A DNA stretch of 64,000 nt, taken from contig VXBA01001824.1 in assembly GCA_013399895.1 (NCBI GenBank), positions 62,001 to 126,000 on the forward strand. The letters run 5' to 3'. The stretch's first letter is position 1, and every line of letters starts with the position of its first letter. The translations under genes were made by a program, and so were the position numbers. The notes under the pieces were generated by a model, which was given only the letters and a program-made list of their open reading frames with translations, was not told the origin of the DNA and did no database searches. Shown here piece by piece: positions 23,438 to 36,100 of the stretch. Source of the DNA: Serilophus lunatus (taxonomy: Eukaryota > Chordata > Aves > Passeriformes > Eurylaimidae).

Positions 23438-25934
23438 AAGGGACATGAGCAGCACAATGGATACAGTAATGAAGCTTTATCACCTGGAAGACTGACATCT
23501 GAAACCCAAGTAATAGTAGTTGAGACCAAGTGGGAATTTATTAACCCCAATGTCTCCCAAGTAGGTATTAGTCACAAACATTGACCTTCTCTTGATACAA
23601 GAATCATGCCCAGCACATACTGGTGAAAAGCCTGAATAAAATACTTTTAAAGGAGATGTTGGCTGTTGTGTAAACTTCAATTTTTGGCTTTCCTTTGCAA
23701 TAGATTTTCAAATAGTATGACAGTACATGGATGCTTTGCTATAGATGATGGAGACATATTCCTACTCTGTATTTAGGTTGAAAATATGATATCTCACAGA
23801 AACCAAGCCGCAAAAATAGCACAAACCATCAGTTTCCTAGCTGGTTTGCTGATGAGACTAACTAGGCAACACTTGGAAAGGGCAGCTCACTTAGTGTGAG
23901 ATATTCCTATAGGAGAGTAAATTTGCAGTTACTCTGCATTATCTCTACAGTGAATCTGCATGTCATACAGTGAGGCCCTCATCTGTGACTGAAATATTAT
24001 AGCAGTAGTGAATGGGTCTCATGCACCATCTGAAGACACAGAAAGAGTAATTATATTTTCTAAGAAAGAGGAAAGAAATTATATCTTGAGATTATCAAGT
24101 CTAACCTATTGCCCAAGACCTCTCATTCACTAAGCCATGGCACTAAGTGCATCATCCAGATGTACCACAATTCAGCATACATTTGCCAGTATTATCTGTT
24201 AATAGCGTAAATAGGGTAATGGATATCTTCACAAGCTTATATTTTTAGAGAAATTTAGTTTCTGTAGCTGCAATTTTAGACACGAAGCATGCAGTAAGAT
24301 AGGAAGAAAAAAGATTAGTAGTAAGTTATTAGTAGTGTCTACTAGATGACTCCACCATATCCACCAAATAAGGCAGAAGTTGTCTACTTACTGAATGTAA
24401 GCAACACAAAGAATATTGGTCTTTGCAGATGCGCTAAAGATAGCACAGCAGAGGTTCAGGGTGGACCAAATAAATGCCTAAATTACACACTTCTGATTTA
24501 GTGGTAAGTCTGACATTTTTGTACTTTCTCTTAGCAGAAGCCCTATCTCATTTGACAACAGTTGAAAAGCAGATGGTAGGATAAAAAGCTGTTCAAGAGT
24601 TCAGTGTAATACAATAGCTGTCTTTGTTTTTTTTTTTTGCTTTGGTGTTTTTGGATTTTTGTGTGTGTTTTTATAATAGCTCTTCTGCTTGCTGGAGTTG
24701 TTCTCTGAATTACTGAAATAAATAAATAAATTAGAGAAACCCAACCAAGAATTTTTTCTCTGTGGAGTAAATAGCAAAGCCCAAGTGACTTCTTAGCTGA
24801 AAACACAAAATACTGTTTGATTTCCTTAGCAAAACAGAAATTAAGAGAGGTTTACCACATTAAAAACTGCAAATCATTATCTAAACACTTAAAAAGGTAG
24901 GATCTAAGTACTAGACAAATCCTATGGGTTTGCATGGAATGGATAGAATAGCTGCTACACTCACTCCTGAAGTGGACTGGTACATCTACTTGGATGCAGA
25001 GAATTACTATCAGTACACTTTATGCTGGACATCTCAGCGTATTTTCATAGGAGCTGTTTCAGCAAGTAGCAGGCCAGCAGTTACATGATGTTTTCCTGCT
25101 ACAAATCTCTGCTGCCAGACTATATGCTGTTCACAGCAACTATGCTCTTGCAGGAACTACAGTTGACTTTTACTGAATGAGAAGACATCAAGCCCTTTTC
25201 AGCCTCCTCTACAAGAAAAAAGATTCTGTTAGCATTAAAAAAATATTACCTGAAGTAATTTCATTTTTTTTGAATAAAAATTTCTTAAAAAAAGAGATCT
25301 AAATGAACTTTCAACCTCTGGGAAGGGCCAAAAAAATCAAGTGACAATATGCTGGCAAATTCTTATAAGCTCATCTGACTTAGCTAATATTTAACTCACA
25401 TCATATCAAAGTGCATGCTAGTAAATAGTTGCAGGTGGTGTTTAATTAGCATACAAATTCACTGAGCCTGGATAGCCACCTGAAAAGCATAGCATTTTTG
25501 CAGCCAGAATATGATCAAGTCAAACTCTTCCCAGTACAAACTCTTCCAGAAACATGGACAGTTTACTCCACCCTTTTCAGTCAGACAAAACTGGAACCAT
25601 CACACATCAGTACACATCTTCATAGTCCAAACAGAAAAGAAACTCTCAAATCACACAACAGCTTTCCAGTACTTCATGTTATTAACCATTAAACTGAGTC
25701 AAAGCTCTGCATTAGTATGGCAATACTGGGATTTGAATATTAGCCTGAATCATGAAGGTGGTTGTTATTTTTTGTGGGTTTTTTTTTCAGACATGGATCC
25801 AAATTGTCCCAAAATGAACAATGCATGAGAAGGCTGTCTTGCACTCAGCTACTTCAGCCTCACACTTTCTTGTTTTAATCTGACAGCACCAGAGTTGCAT
25901 ATTATACACTGTCATCTCTAGAATGACCTCCTAC

Positions 25935-25971
25935 TATATATATATATATACACACACATATATATATATAT
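25935..25971. repeat. (TA)n(CA)n(TA)n dinucleotide tract
   Basis: TATATA repeats flank a short ACACACACA core, giving a near-palindromic AT-rich tract of 37 bases. Confidence 0.9.
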
Positions 25972-28900
25972 TCAGCAACTCAAAGTAGAAGTAAGGTTTA
26001 CACTATTACAAAACAGCCATCATGAGTGACACAATGATCATACCCTCTGGTACAGGAGTAACAGAGAATAAGAGAGGTAAGGAAAAACATATCCATTACT
26101 TACTGACGCCAGCTAGAGATGGGATTTTATTGTTTCTCTTTTAGAAAGAAACTAATTAAATTGTATCTGTTGCATCTATGTGGAAATGAATTCCAGGAAT
26201 TCATGGATGCCCACAAATCCATGCCAATTCGCCGTAATCTCTTCATTTTACAATTCCTGCTTGTAAAGCAGTGGTAGGCAATGACAATATCAGTTTGCTT
26301 AATGTAGTCATCGAGCCTTCAAATATCCAAGGAAACAAATTTAGCAGAAAATGGTCACGGTAGTAATAAGAACAAACTTATCCAGCTGGTAGTACACAGT
26401 CTTTACTCTCTAGCATTAATATAACACTTATAATTCCTAAGGTGCTCACTCTCAAAACACTAATTAGGAAAATTAGTTTTATGGCAAATGTCTCTCACAA
26501 GTGTCTCAACAAGTGCGGTTGTTTTCAGGGACATAGACCTTCCTGACTTGACAAAATGGCCTTTCTCAGCGCCTGCCCACTGAAGCTCCACAGATGGTCC
26601 CATGCAGCTTATTGGACAACACATTCTGGATTCTGAGAAATTCACACTCCAGCACTCCAGCAGCATACTAGTCTAAAATGCCAAATGAAGTATGCCCAAA
26701 AGAATGGAGCAGCTTGTACTTGTCAGAAAACTCAGACACTTGAATTACTGTTCTTTAATGGAAAAGAATAAGGCTAATTTATTTATTGAGACACAAATAA
26801 ATAAATTTCAGCTTTACACAGCTGAAAACAGACTTCTGAGCTATCACCCAACACAACGTGTTTGTTAGGGACAACTTGAAATCCTCTAGCCAAGCTGAGT
26901 CCTTAGGCAGTGCACTCACCTCTTATTTCTATTCTGACACCAGCAAGGTAACCAAAATAGAATGAAAGGTCGAAACTTTCTCTTGAACACTGTCTCATTT
27001 CATAAACAAATAATAATAAATTAAAAAAATTATTTAAAGTATGGAGTTCCATCTCATTGTAGCTTTGGACTAATTGATATGGACTGTAAATGGCCTACAC
27101 AAAAAATTCTTCTTTGCGTTCTTAAATTCCCTCTTCTCCCCATATATATTCTTTGTTTTTAGCGGTTGGCAAAGTATCATAAAATGGGCTGTTTCTGCTT
27201 CTCTTGAGCTTCATGCAGGAGATGAGACCATGCAAGAAAAAATGTTTGCGGTGCTTTCTCAAAAGAGAAGTGGCCTCACCTTGCGCACCTCCAGCTTGTG
27301 CACCCAGGTTTCATTCAACAAACAAATTTAAACTTTACCAAATAAATGGAACATTACACATAATAATAATGATGCTTCCTAGAAATACAATTCAGAGACC
27401 GTTCTTTAAGTGAGAAATCTCAAATGTCAGAATTTGAAAAATATGCTGTTCTTTGAAAGGAGTAATTTTTGTTATGAATATGCTTTTTCCCTGGCCACTA
27501 CACTTACATCAGATTTATAAAAGAGATGTCAGTCTTTTTACACATTTCAGGCAGGTTGAGTAGAAACAACTATTTCAAAGACAGCTTTCCAGAGATTAAC
27601 TTGCATTTTATTTTCTCTCCTTACCTATGATTCGGCTGTATAGATGTACTTCATGAGCATCCTCCCATTTGTACCCTGTCTGCACTCAATTATTTAGTGG
27701 CATGGTGGAAGATGACAAGCCTCTCCTGCACTGCCAATTTTTTTTCCTATCAAATTAGTAACCACAAAATCAGACAGTCAGGCACACTGGACAAGAACTT
27801 AGGGAAAATAGCTAGGATCAATTTAGCTGCTTCTGAGCAGTCTGAGAGAACCTTTTGCATCTTCCTTCTGTATGTTAAGGGGTTGATCAGACTAATGATG
27901 AAGTCAGCTCATCAAGCAGTATTTTGTCTTATGGACAACCAAATTAGCAGGCCAAGCTTGAGGAATGGCAAGATCTGGGACAGAAGTGACAAAATCAGAC
28001 ATCTGGCATTGCAGGAGCAGTGAAGTCACCACTCACTCCTGAGAGTACTTCACATCCCCAAAGTCAGACCTTTCCTCTGTCTTCAGCATCATAAGTATCT
28101 TCTTTCTTTTACATACATACACAAGGTTGAGTTTTAAAGGACACAGTTAACTTAAAAATCAGACATAAAATCTTTCTAGCATACCCATGTTTAAATTAAC
28201 TGAGTACAACTGAGGTATGAGAAAGAAACAATTGTGTTAATGTATTTTTTTAACATATGGTTGGGCTAATGTTGTAAATTCAAATTCAGAACACCTAATT
28301 TTGGGCAAACCATCTTCTGACTAATAGCTCTTCAAAGATGAGCAGGTGATAGATGTTGCATATCTGCAAAGAAACTTGTAACAAATGAACAATCTTCTTT
28401 GGAATAAAAATTTTGATGTGAATACTGCAGACAAGAACTTCACATTAAATTTGCAGTAGAAGGGTTTGTTCAAAGCCTGACAGTTCTGGATTTAGATGTC
28501 TTAAACAATCTAAACCTGCATAAAATAATTAATGCTGCTCCTCTAAGGGGGTTCTCCCTGCTAATTACTGATTGGAAATGTTACAGGAAACTGATTTTAG
28601 AGCACTGTCATCAGCCCGGAATTCCCAAAAGCTGTGATGTGAACCAAAACCAAATCTTAGAAGAAAGATTAAGTTACAAAACTCAAGCATGTCTCTCCAG
28701 TCCATTTGTGAAAAATAAAGGCCCCCAGCATTAAACCCCAAATTTTTTACAATGTGATTTTTTTGGAAGATCTTGTGTGCATCAAAGGGATAGCCCTGCC
28801 ATCACAGAATGGGAGCCTCAGAAACGAGCTGGTTTCTTTTCCTGTCAGATATCTCCATAATAATGTAATAGCCTTAGTAATACCTGTGCAACTCTACAGC

Positions 28901-29247
28901 ATCTTTAAAATATGATTACAGTGACAGATAAATAATTATGCCTTCTTCTGTTTTCTGTAGTTGAATGAAGCAGAATTTTAGTCATGATATGCCTGAGGAT
29001 GACTAAAAAGTAGTAATATCCACACCTTACCAGCCAGATTATATCCTGTCAAAGGAAATGCAGAGAAACTTACAAAGGGAAGAGATCTGTTGCATTAATC
29101 ATTTTAGATGCAAAAATATCAAACAGAGCAAACAACAGTGATAAAATATGTTACAGTATCATTTTAGAGTCTGCATCACAGCAATCAGGTTTGTGATATC
29201 CTTCCACAGGCACCTAAAGACTTGACCAAAACAATAGCTCAACATAC

Positions 29248-29371
29248 CAGCTCCTTCTTCTTCATGCACTCCATGAGAATAATGAAGAGGTGCTGTGCCT
29301 GGGTTCGGGTGTATGTGAAAGTTTTCTGTATGGTAACTAACAACTGGTCCCTCAAAGACTCGTTGATTAGT
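29248..29371 (-). CDS. TRPM3: TRPM3 window exon 5 (124 nt): end of TRPM homology region 2
   Basis: A single A completes the Gly codon (GG|A), followed by 41 residues (230-270 of the window product): LINESLRDQLLVTIQKTFTY, then TRTQAQHLFIILMECMKKKE, then L. This is the helical linker after the SLOG-like fold, and CMKKKEL is typical of the TRPM1/3 pair. The acceptor is TTGAATTTCAG then ACTAATC; the donor is GAGCTG then GTATGT. Entry phase 2, exit phase 0. Confidence 0.97.
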
Positions 29372-32300
29372 CTGAAATTCAAAACAAAAAATTTGAGTAG
29401 AAAATCAGACAAGAGAGAACATTGTAACTTCAGACAAGGTTGTTTCCAGGTATGAGTCAGAAAACAAATCACTGAAGGATGTTTTGGACAGATTTGAAGT
29501 ACAGGAATTACTGAAACCATTAAACTGGAAAATATTGTTCTAGAAAAAAACATATTGATTGTGCTGAGGTATCTAATCTCCAAAATTTTTATATCAGTTC
29601 CCACATATCGCATGACTGAAGGTCATTCAAACTGTCAGCTCTGTGGGATCAGTGAGTTAGCAGAATTCAACTTGTAGTCAATTTACGAAAGTGAGAACAT
29701 TTGTATTGTCAGAGTTTTTGTCTTTAGTTTGAAAATCACAACAGTTTCAATTCACCCTACTGATGCTACATAGGACCATGTAAGAAAAGGAAACATTTTT
29801 GGTTTTGTTCATGCTGATCTTCTAGAAGCTCAAGAGAACCCATTTTTATATTTCTCCTCAGTGTCAATTTCAGTACTTGCAAGAAGTGGCCCAGAAGCAG
29901 AAATAAACAGTAATATTACATGGTATATGAATACCGGATTCCTATCTCCTGATAACAAAAAGCCTTTTCCTCAGGACTGTTATGAGCGAAACATTGCTGT
30001 TCAAAATACCTAACAAAATAGTGAGCTCTAATTTATAACATGTATCCTTTGATGTAGTTTTCTCACTTAAAATTGTAATTGAGAGTTTCAAATTAGCTAA
30101 CCTGGAATATTTTGAGATAAGTCATAGTCGATGATCTGGTAGAATGAAGATAAGAGACAAGACAGAAGACAAACAAATATATAGTCCTGCAGCAACTGCA
30201 CAGAAATATCAGAAGCAGTAGTTTCTAAAAGCCATTGTTGACTCACAGCAGCTGCTTTGAGAGAACAATGAACAAATGTTTTTTTCATACTACTGGTCGA
30301 AGTTGCCTGTATTTTTCTGCAGCATGTAAATACAAATGAGAATGCAGGATATTCATTACAAAAATTAATTTATCATTTAATTATCTAGTCTTTATACCTA
30401 CAGCAAGCATGTTGTTAGAGGACACAACAAATGGTAGTGGGAAAGAAGTATAGATGTGGATGGGAGAATATAGAATATCTGGCATATGGAGTGCATATGT
30501 TCTCTACTCTCTAAATTTGATTTTGGCTGTAATTATTCCTGTTGAGTAGTATTTTGACTTCACAAAGAAGGCTGTAAGGCATATGTCAATGTGTTTGGAT
30601 TAAAATGAGTTTACATGTGGTTTCAGACCATGAAGTGTGAATCACTGTTCTTTCTATGCCTGACTTATCCTGTTGTCTTTTATTATTTTATTATAGACTC
30701 CTCTTTTCACCAAGGCCCTGGATGTGCTATTCCTGTGAAGGAAAAGGTGGCAAAAATGCATCTACTGCTCATTAATTAGGTAAGCCCTCCTTCCCCCACA
30801 GCATGACTTGCCTGCTCACAAAAAGGCAACATATGATGAGTTAAAACCTCCAACCCTCTTCGTGGACAGCAAGACAGCTGACAGCAGAAGACTTCTGGTA
30901 TGGAAGTTTTAAGAAAGGTGACCTCACCTCCTGCACAGGAGCAAGGGTGTTGCAAGCTAGTGGGAACATGAAACAGGTAGAAATGTAGATTCACTCTGTA
31001 TTAAGGAGAATTAGCTCAGAAAGACTGACAACCTGAAAAGCACCAACATAGTTTGAGTTGCAGATTAGTAGGCTATATATGAAATAAATTCTCATTTTAG
31101 GTTCTTGAAAAAAACCAAACAAATCCTGGTGGAAATTTCCTTTAACAAAAATGGAGTTTTTAAACAACATGGTGCTATCACTGTATACATAAGTGGTTCA
31201 GAACTACACATCCTTCCATCTTTCAAATGGAGAGAGAAAAAAGAGGCTATTCAAAACAAACAAATTTCCTAAAAGTATCAAATGGAGAATCTAAAGAGAT
31301 TCAAATAAAGTGCTAATTTCTCTTGGAAATTATACATAAAAGTGAAGTACATGAAAGACTGTGAAAAGCATATGAAAAAAACCCCATGGAATTAGAAGAA
31401 TCTCAAATTAGAGAATTTCAGAAAACATTTCCAGAGATTCTGGAAAGAAAACCATCCTGTTTTCTTATCGTAATTCAATTTTCCTTAAAAAATGTGTAGA
31501 ATTCAAATTTGAAATTTTATTTCAGAAATTTGGTCTCCTCCAGGCTTAAACAAACAGACTTACTACATTTTTTTCTTTAATAACTCATTGGTCTGCAAAT
31601 CTACAGCAAGCCTGTTCAATGACTTCTTGAGAAAAACTTGAAATGATTTTAATCAGAAACAGGAACAATAATAGCAGTAATTCTGGTAAATTAGTTTTGT
31701 GTAAAGTGAAATCAGGCACACCAAGACTACATCACATTTATTCCTCAGGAATGTAAAAACGTTAGAAAGTATCAAAGCAATGTTCCAATTGCAGAATCCA
31801 GCTGGGACAAATATAAACTGTGGCATGCTATTACAAGGCGAAATCTATGAAGCAAACACTAAATCAAATTTTTGTAAAATAAGTAACTCCTCAGACTACT
31901 TGAGCAAAACAACTGGGACTTGCAGGTGGGGTGATTTACCTACTATACAAACGCAATCACATTTCTTACACACACACACACACACACTCCTTAAGTACAT
32001 GCTTTTTCAAATCAGAGATTTCTAATTTTAGATTCAGGGGAAAGAAGATGGCTCCTTGACTCTAGAACACAGGAAATTCTTGGCCACTAAATTGGGTACA
32101 GTATCTTCAGCAGCCTCTATTAGAGATTTTGAACTTCACTTGAATAAGGTCCCATAGGCATAAATTTCCTACTTTACCAGACTGAAACATTAAAGTTATG
32201 ACTTCCCTCGAAATCAATATATAATGAATAGTATTAGAAGAAGACAGTATTTTTAACACCTTTCTACTTTGCTTCAGTTCCAAAAATACTTTGCAAAATG

Positions 32301-35300
32301 CCAATAAAATGCTGTTTGGGGCATTTTGATGGCATGATTCCCTGAATTCCACTTCATTTGTCATGTTAAACATACTGCAGCTAACTTGCTCCTGCCTAAA
32401 CAAACCAACAGTTTAATCTGTTTGTTTTTTTCCTTCATCACATAGTTTCAAAATTGTTCTTTCATTCCCTAAATACATAAGACATGCCCATTATCCTACC
32501 AGTCCAAGTGTACTCAGCTTTTTTTTTTTTTGTGCAACTTTGTGGCACTGTCATATATTTTCAAATTGGCACACTTTGCATACTATTTTTATGAGAAGAA
32601 ACAGAAAGTAAATTTAATTATTCCTTCGTTGTATTCAAACAGGGATGATTTCTGTGTGTTTTTATGAGGAATCAGCTTCACTGCAGATCTTCACTGATAG
32701 ATTCTCTTCTACACTGAAGACTATGTTTATTGAATGGTTGTCCCTTCACCAAAAGAGAGATGACCCTCCCAAGGTCAACAAATCGACCTTCTTCTGTTCA
32801 GGTTTTCATTTGCAAAGTATTTTATTACAAGAGAAAAACATCTTTATAAAAATATGCAATGTGAAAATAATCTTACAAACTAATTTAGATGTGACTGTAC
32901 TCATCATCCTCCATGATGTGGTAAATATCATGAGGAATACAGAAGACCCATATCATACATTGTGATCTCTTTTGCTTAAAGTGAAAAAAATCTCTGTGTT
33001 TTGCCTACTAAAAAGAATATTTAGATAATATTCTTCAGTTTTGAAGCCTAAAACTATGCCACAGTGTATTCAGGGAGAAAATCAGTCCCAAGGCAATCTC
33101 TGATGGCTCCCATATGAGGATGGTCATTTAAAGCACAAAGAATGTTTTGCATTTCCTTGCATTTCCTTAGGCAAGAAGGACATTTTTATGGCATCAAATT
33201 GAACTAAGGGTCTCATGCTTGCAGAAGTAGAACTGATGGAATAGCTAATAATCTATAAATTAAACTTGGAGAGTGCATTCAAATACTGAAGTAATTTCCC
33301 ATTCTGTAAGGAAATATTTGTCTAAGAAGTGTCATACTTTTAACCTAGTGTTTAGTTTTTCTTATTTTAAGTTCAGTATTTTATTTAAAAAAACCCCCAA
33401 GTCTGAAGAACTATGGCATTTTCCTGTAAATAGTTGCACTTTGCAGTTGTTTTACTTCCAGCTTGTCCTTTTATGTAAAACAATGAAATGAGAAGGCATT
33501 CTTCATTATACAGTCCAAAATACTCCAGCTTTATGTGGAGGAGAGTTATTATTAACTAAGACATTAATTCAGGGCTAAGTAGGGACTAGATTTAGGTGTT
33601 TATGATTGATCTTAGGTTCTTACCCTTCAATGCTGTTCACTGCATTTTCAAGTAAAAAAGAAAGTAAGTGCTTCAGAACCTGGAAAACCTGACCTCTAAA
33701 TCAAGGCCAATAGTGATGAGCAGTCAAATAATTCTTACAACTCACCACATGGAGTAGGTTGCATTTAAGATGCTTTCTCATTTAAGTTATCCCGTGTACA
33801 TATCCTGTTTGTTATTAAAATGTAAAGGTACCGAGAATTTACTCAGCTTACTACTGAGAATTTTATGTGCTTGTGGTAAAATGTAGCCACCTGGTGCACT
33901 CTTAACACTCTGTTCAAGACTTTTCAGAGCAAGGTACTACGTAATTCCTGATATTAAAGTTCCAATAAACTTAAATACTCCACCTGCATTAATTCTGTAT
34001 ATCTGATATGCATAATGCTGAAATCTCACTGGGAAACTGCATACGTGCTTTTCCTCTCCCCAGAACTCCAACGAGAGAGATGAGATCATGAGACCTCAAA
34101 ACTGATTTAGCCGCAAAGACATCTTTACTTCAAGGTGTGCTTCATCATTCCTTCTGATTTGCTTGCGGTACATCACGTAGCTGCAGGCAACACCTCTTGC
34201 AAGGGTGTGCAGGCAGAGCTCTCTGTTGCGCTGGCTGCCTCATTCTGCAGCAGCCCAGCAAGTCTTGTTCACAGTTACAATGTGTACTCAAAGGCTGCCC
34301 TAGATGAGTGAAATGTTTGCCCTGCCACGAGGAAAGCCTACAATCAGGTCTTTAAATAAGGCAGATTCAAGATTGTGTCCTGTATTTTCAAGAATGCACA
34401 TTGTTAAGGGGCAATGCACCTTGATTACTGTAAGAAATTATTAGGTTTTTCTGCTTTGTGGAATGTTTTAAGAAGAATAAATAATAATGAGGGAAGGCAG
34501 GCACATCACAATTCTTTGAAACTCAGTACAAAAGGACCTACGGGGCAGATATGCAACTGGGCAACACTTAAGGATTTGTCTGAAAGGATGAATTGGCACC
34601 ACACTGATCAAAACTCAGAGAGAAATTTTGTCCTCCTTCACCTCCAGACATAGTTATTTCCCTCCAGAAACAATTTTTCAAATAAACTTTAAAACTCTCA
34701 GAATTCATAGTAGTGCTTAGTACACATATATGTATATGTAGAAAATTGATCCTTTTTGGGCAGTGGGTGAAAATTTAAGACACTGGAAAAACAGCATAAC
34801 AATACCAACATGAAAGTGACTTTTTTTCTGCCCTTGATGATGTGGGTTTTGAATTATTTAAATCTCATACCCAGTGCATAGCAGTTGGAAGATATGCTGT
34901 GTCTCAGAGAAGGCCCTGATTCTGGCCAGCAGCCAGCATTAAAATAGGTTTTTGACTTTATAGTCTGACTGCACAGTAGACTATGGAATTAAACTCTGCA
35001 TGCAATTTGGATGTATTACCTTGATTTAGAGTTTAATAGATACAGTTTTGTAAAACCTACTTAGATTCCATCCAAAAGAAAAAGCCACTAGCTGAACTCA
35101 ATTAACACGGCAATTATTTGGTACTCTCCTCATACTGCTAAGCACCATTGAAACAATGGTTACAGGGGGGAGAAAGGAATCCAATTTGTGCCTGAGGCTT
35201 AATGTACTTGGATGAAATGTTTTTATGATATAAATGATTGTTCTTTCACTTCTTGAATTGAATCTTCTATAACAAAAACTAAATGTTATCTTTGTCTCGC

Positions 35301-35831
35301 CTTGGGTCTGCAAAGAAAGGTGGGACAGGTCAAAATACAGACCAGTGCACGAGCAGTCATGTGTGAATATAGATAGGTGAGAAGGATCATGCTGAATAGG
35401 CAAGACAAAGATAAACTAGCTTGTATGAATATGTAGGGCTAAATGAAACCAGAAGACAGCAGTACACTGTATTATAATGACATAGCATCCCTAAGCTGGT
35501 GAAAGTAGTTCACCGTGCCCTTTGACTGAATCTTTTGAGCTGCAAATGCAAGATATTGTACTTGTCTATGTGCTACATGATATGGCAAGTAACTATATCA
35601 TACTCTTTCTACTCTTTTATTCTGTAGACTTTCCCTAGTGGTGCTTTAAGTCCTTATTTTGTTTTGTTTTGTTCTGAATACCAGCATTATTTCCCTCGCA
35701 TCATTGATGGAAACATTCACGTGAGGTAGGTGCTGTTTTTGCACTGTATTGTTAATAATTTTCTGGGCTCTGCCATGCCACCAAGTTGAATCTCTGGACA
35801 GAGAAAGAACATACACTAGAAAATGACCTAC
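29372..35831 (-). other. TRPM3: TRPM3 intron (6460 bp) between window exons 4 and 5
   Basis: The donor is GTAGGTCATTT and the acceptor GAATTTCAG. It holds a perfect (CA)10 microsatellite at 31968-31987. A slightly GC-richer stretch at about 34050-34270 resembles no family I recognise. No other gene, RNA or mobile element is supported. Confidence 0.88.
31968..31987. repeat. (CA)10 microsatellite
   Basis: Twenty bases of uninterrupted AC dinucleotide in the intron between window exons 4 and 5. It is short but perfect, so probably polymorphic. Confidence 0.93.
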
Positions 35832-36006
35832 CCTCCTTCTTCAGAGTACTTGTGACCAAAAGCAAGGATGTCAGATGCCCGGCCACTGCCATCACATATC
35901 ACAACAGGAACAGGAGGAGTGTCTCGCAGGTACTCCAGAACAATGGAGATAACGTTGGGACCTCCTTCCACTATAAGGGCCACGACTGGCACCCCTTGAC
36001 CAATTC
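35832..36006 (-). CDS. TRPM3: TRPM3 window exon 4 (175 nt): TRPM homology region 2
   Basis: This exon completes Arg with GA, encodes 57 residues (172-228 of the window product), and leaves GG for a glycine codon. The text reads IGQGVPVVALIVEGGPNVIS, then IVLEYLRDTPPVPVVICDGS, then GRASDILAFGHKYSEEG. VPVVALIVEGG and PVPVVICDGSGRASD are the paired strand-loop elements of the second half of the SLOG-like fold. The acceptor is TTTACTCCAG then GAATTGG; the donor is GGAGG then GTAGGT. Entry phase 1, exit phase 2. The open frame seen on the opposite strand over this exon is only its shadow. Confidence 0.97.
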
Positions 36007-36022
36007 CTGGAGTAAAAGAAAG

Positions 36023-36100
36023 AAACCAAACCAAACCAAACCAACCATACAACAAAACAAAAAACACATACACACAAAAACCAAACCAAAACAAGTAACA
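36023..36100. repeat. A/C-rich simple repeat, (CCAAA)n, beside the acceptor of window exon 4
   Basis: AAACCAAACCAAACCAAACC at 36023-36042 is followed by further A/C-only sequence and a second CCAAACCAAA block at 36081. On the TRPM3 strand it is a GGTTT-type G/T tract starting 17 bases upstream of the exon, so it forms part of the acceptor region. It leaves very few adenines for a branch point. Confidence 0.9.

Noticed and set aside
34050..34270. GC-richer block suspected to be an LTR or LINE remnant
   Set aside because: No terminal repeats, target duplication or recognisable family sequence.
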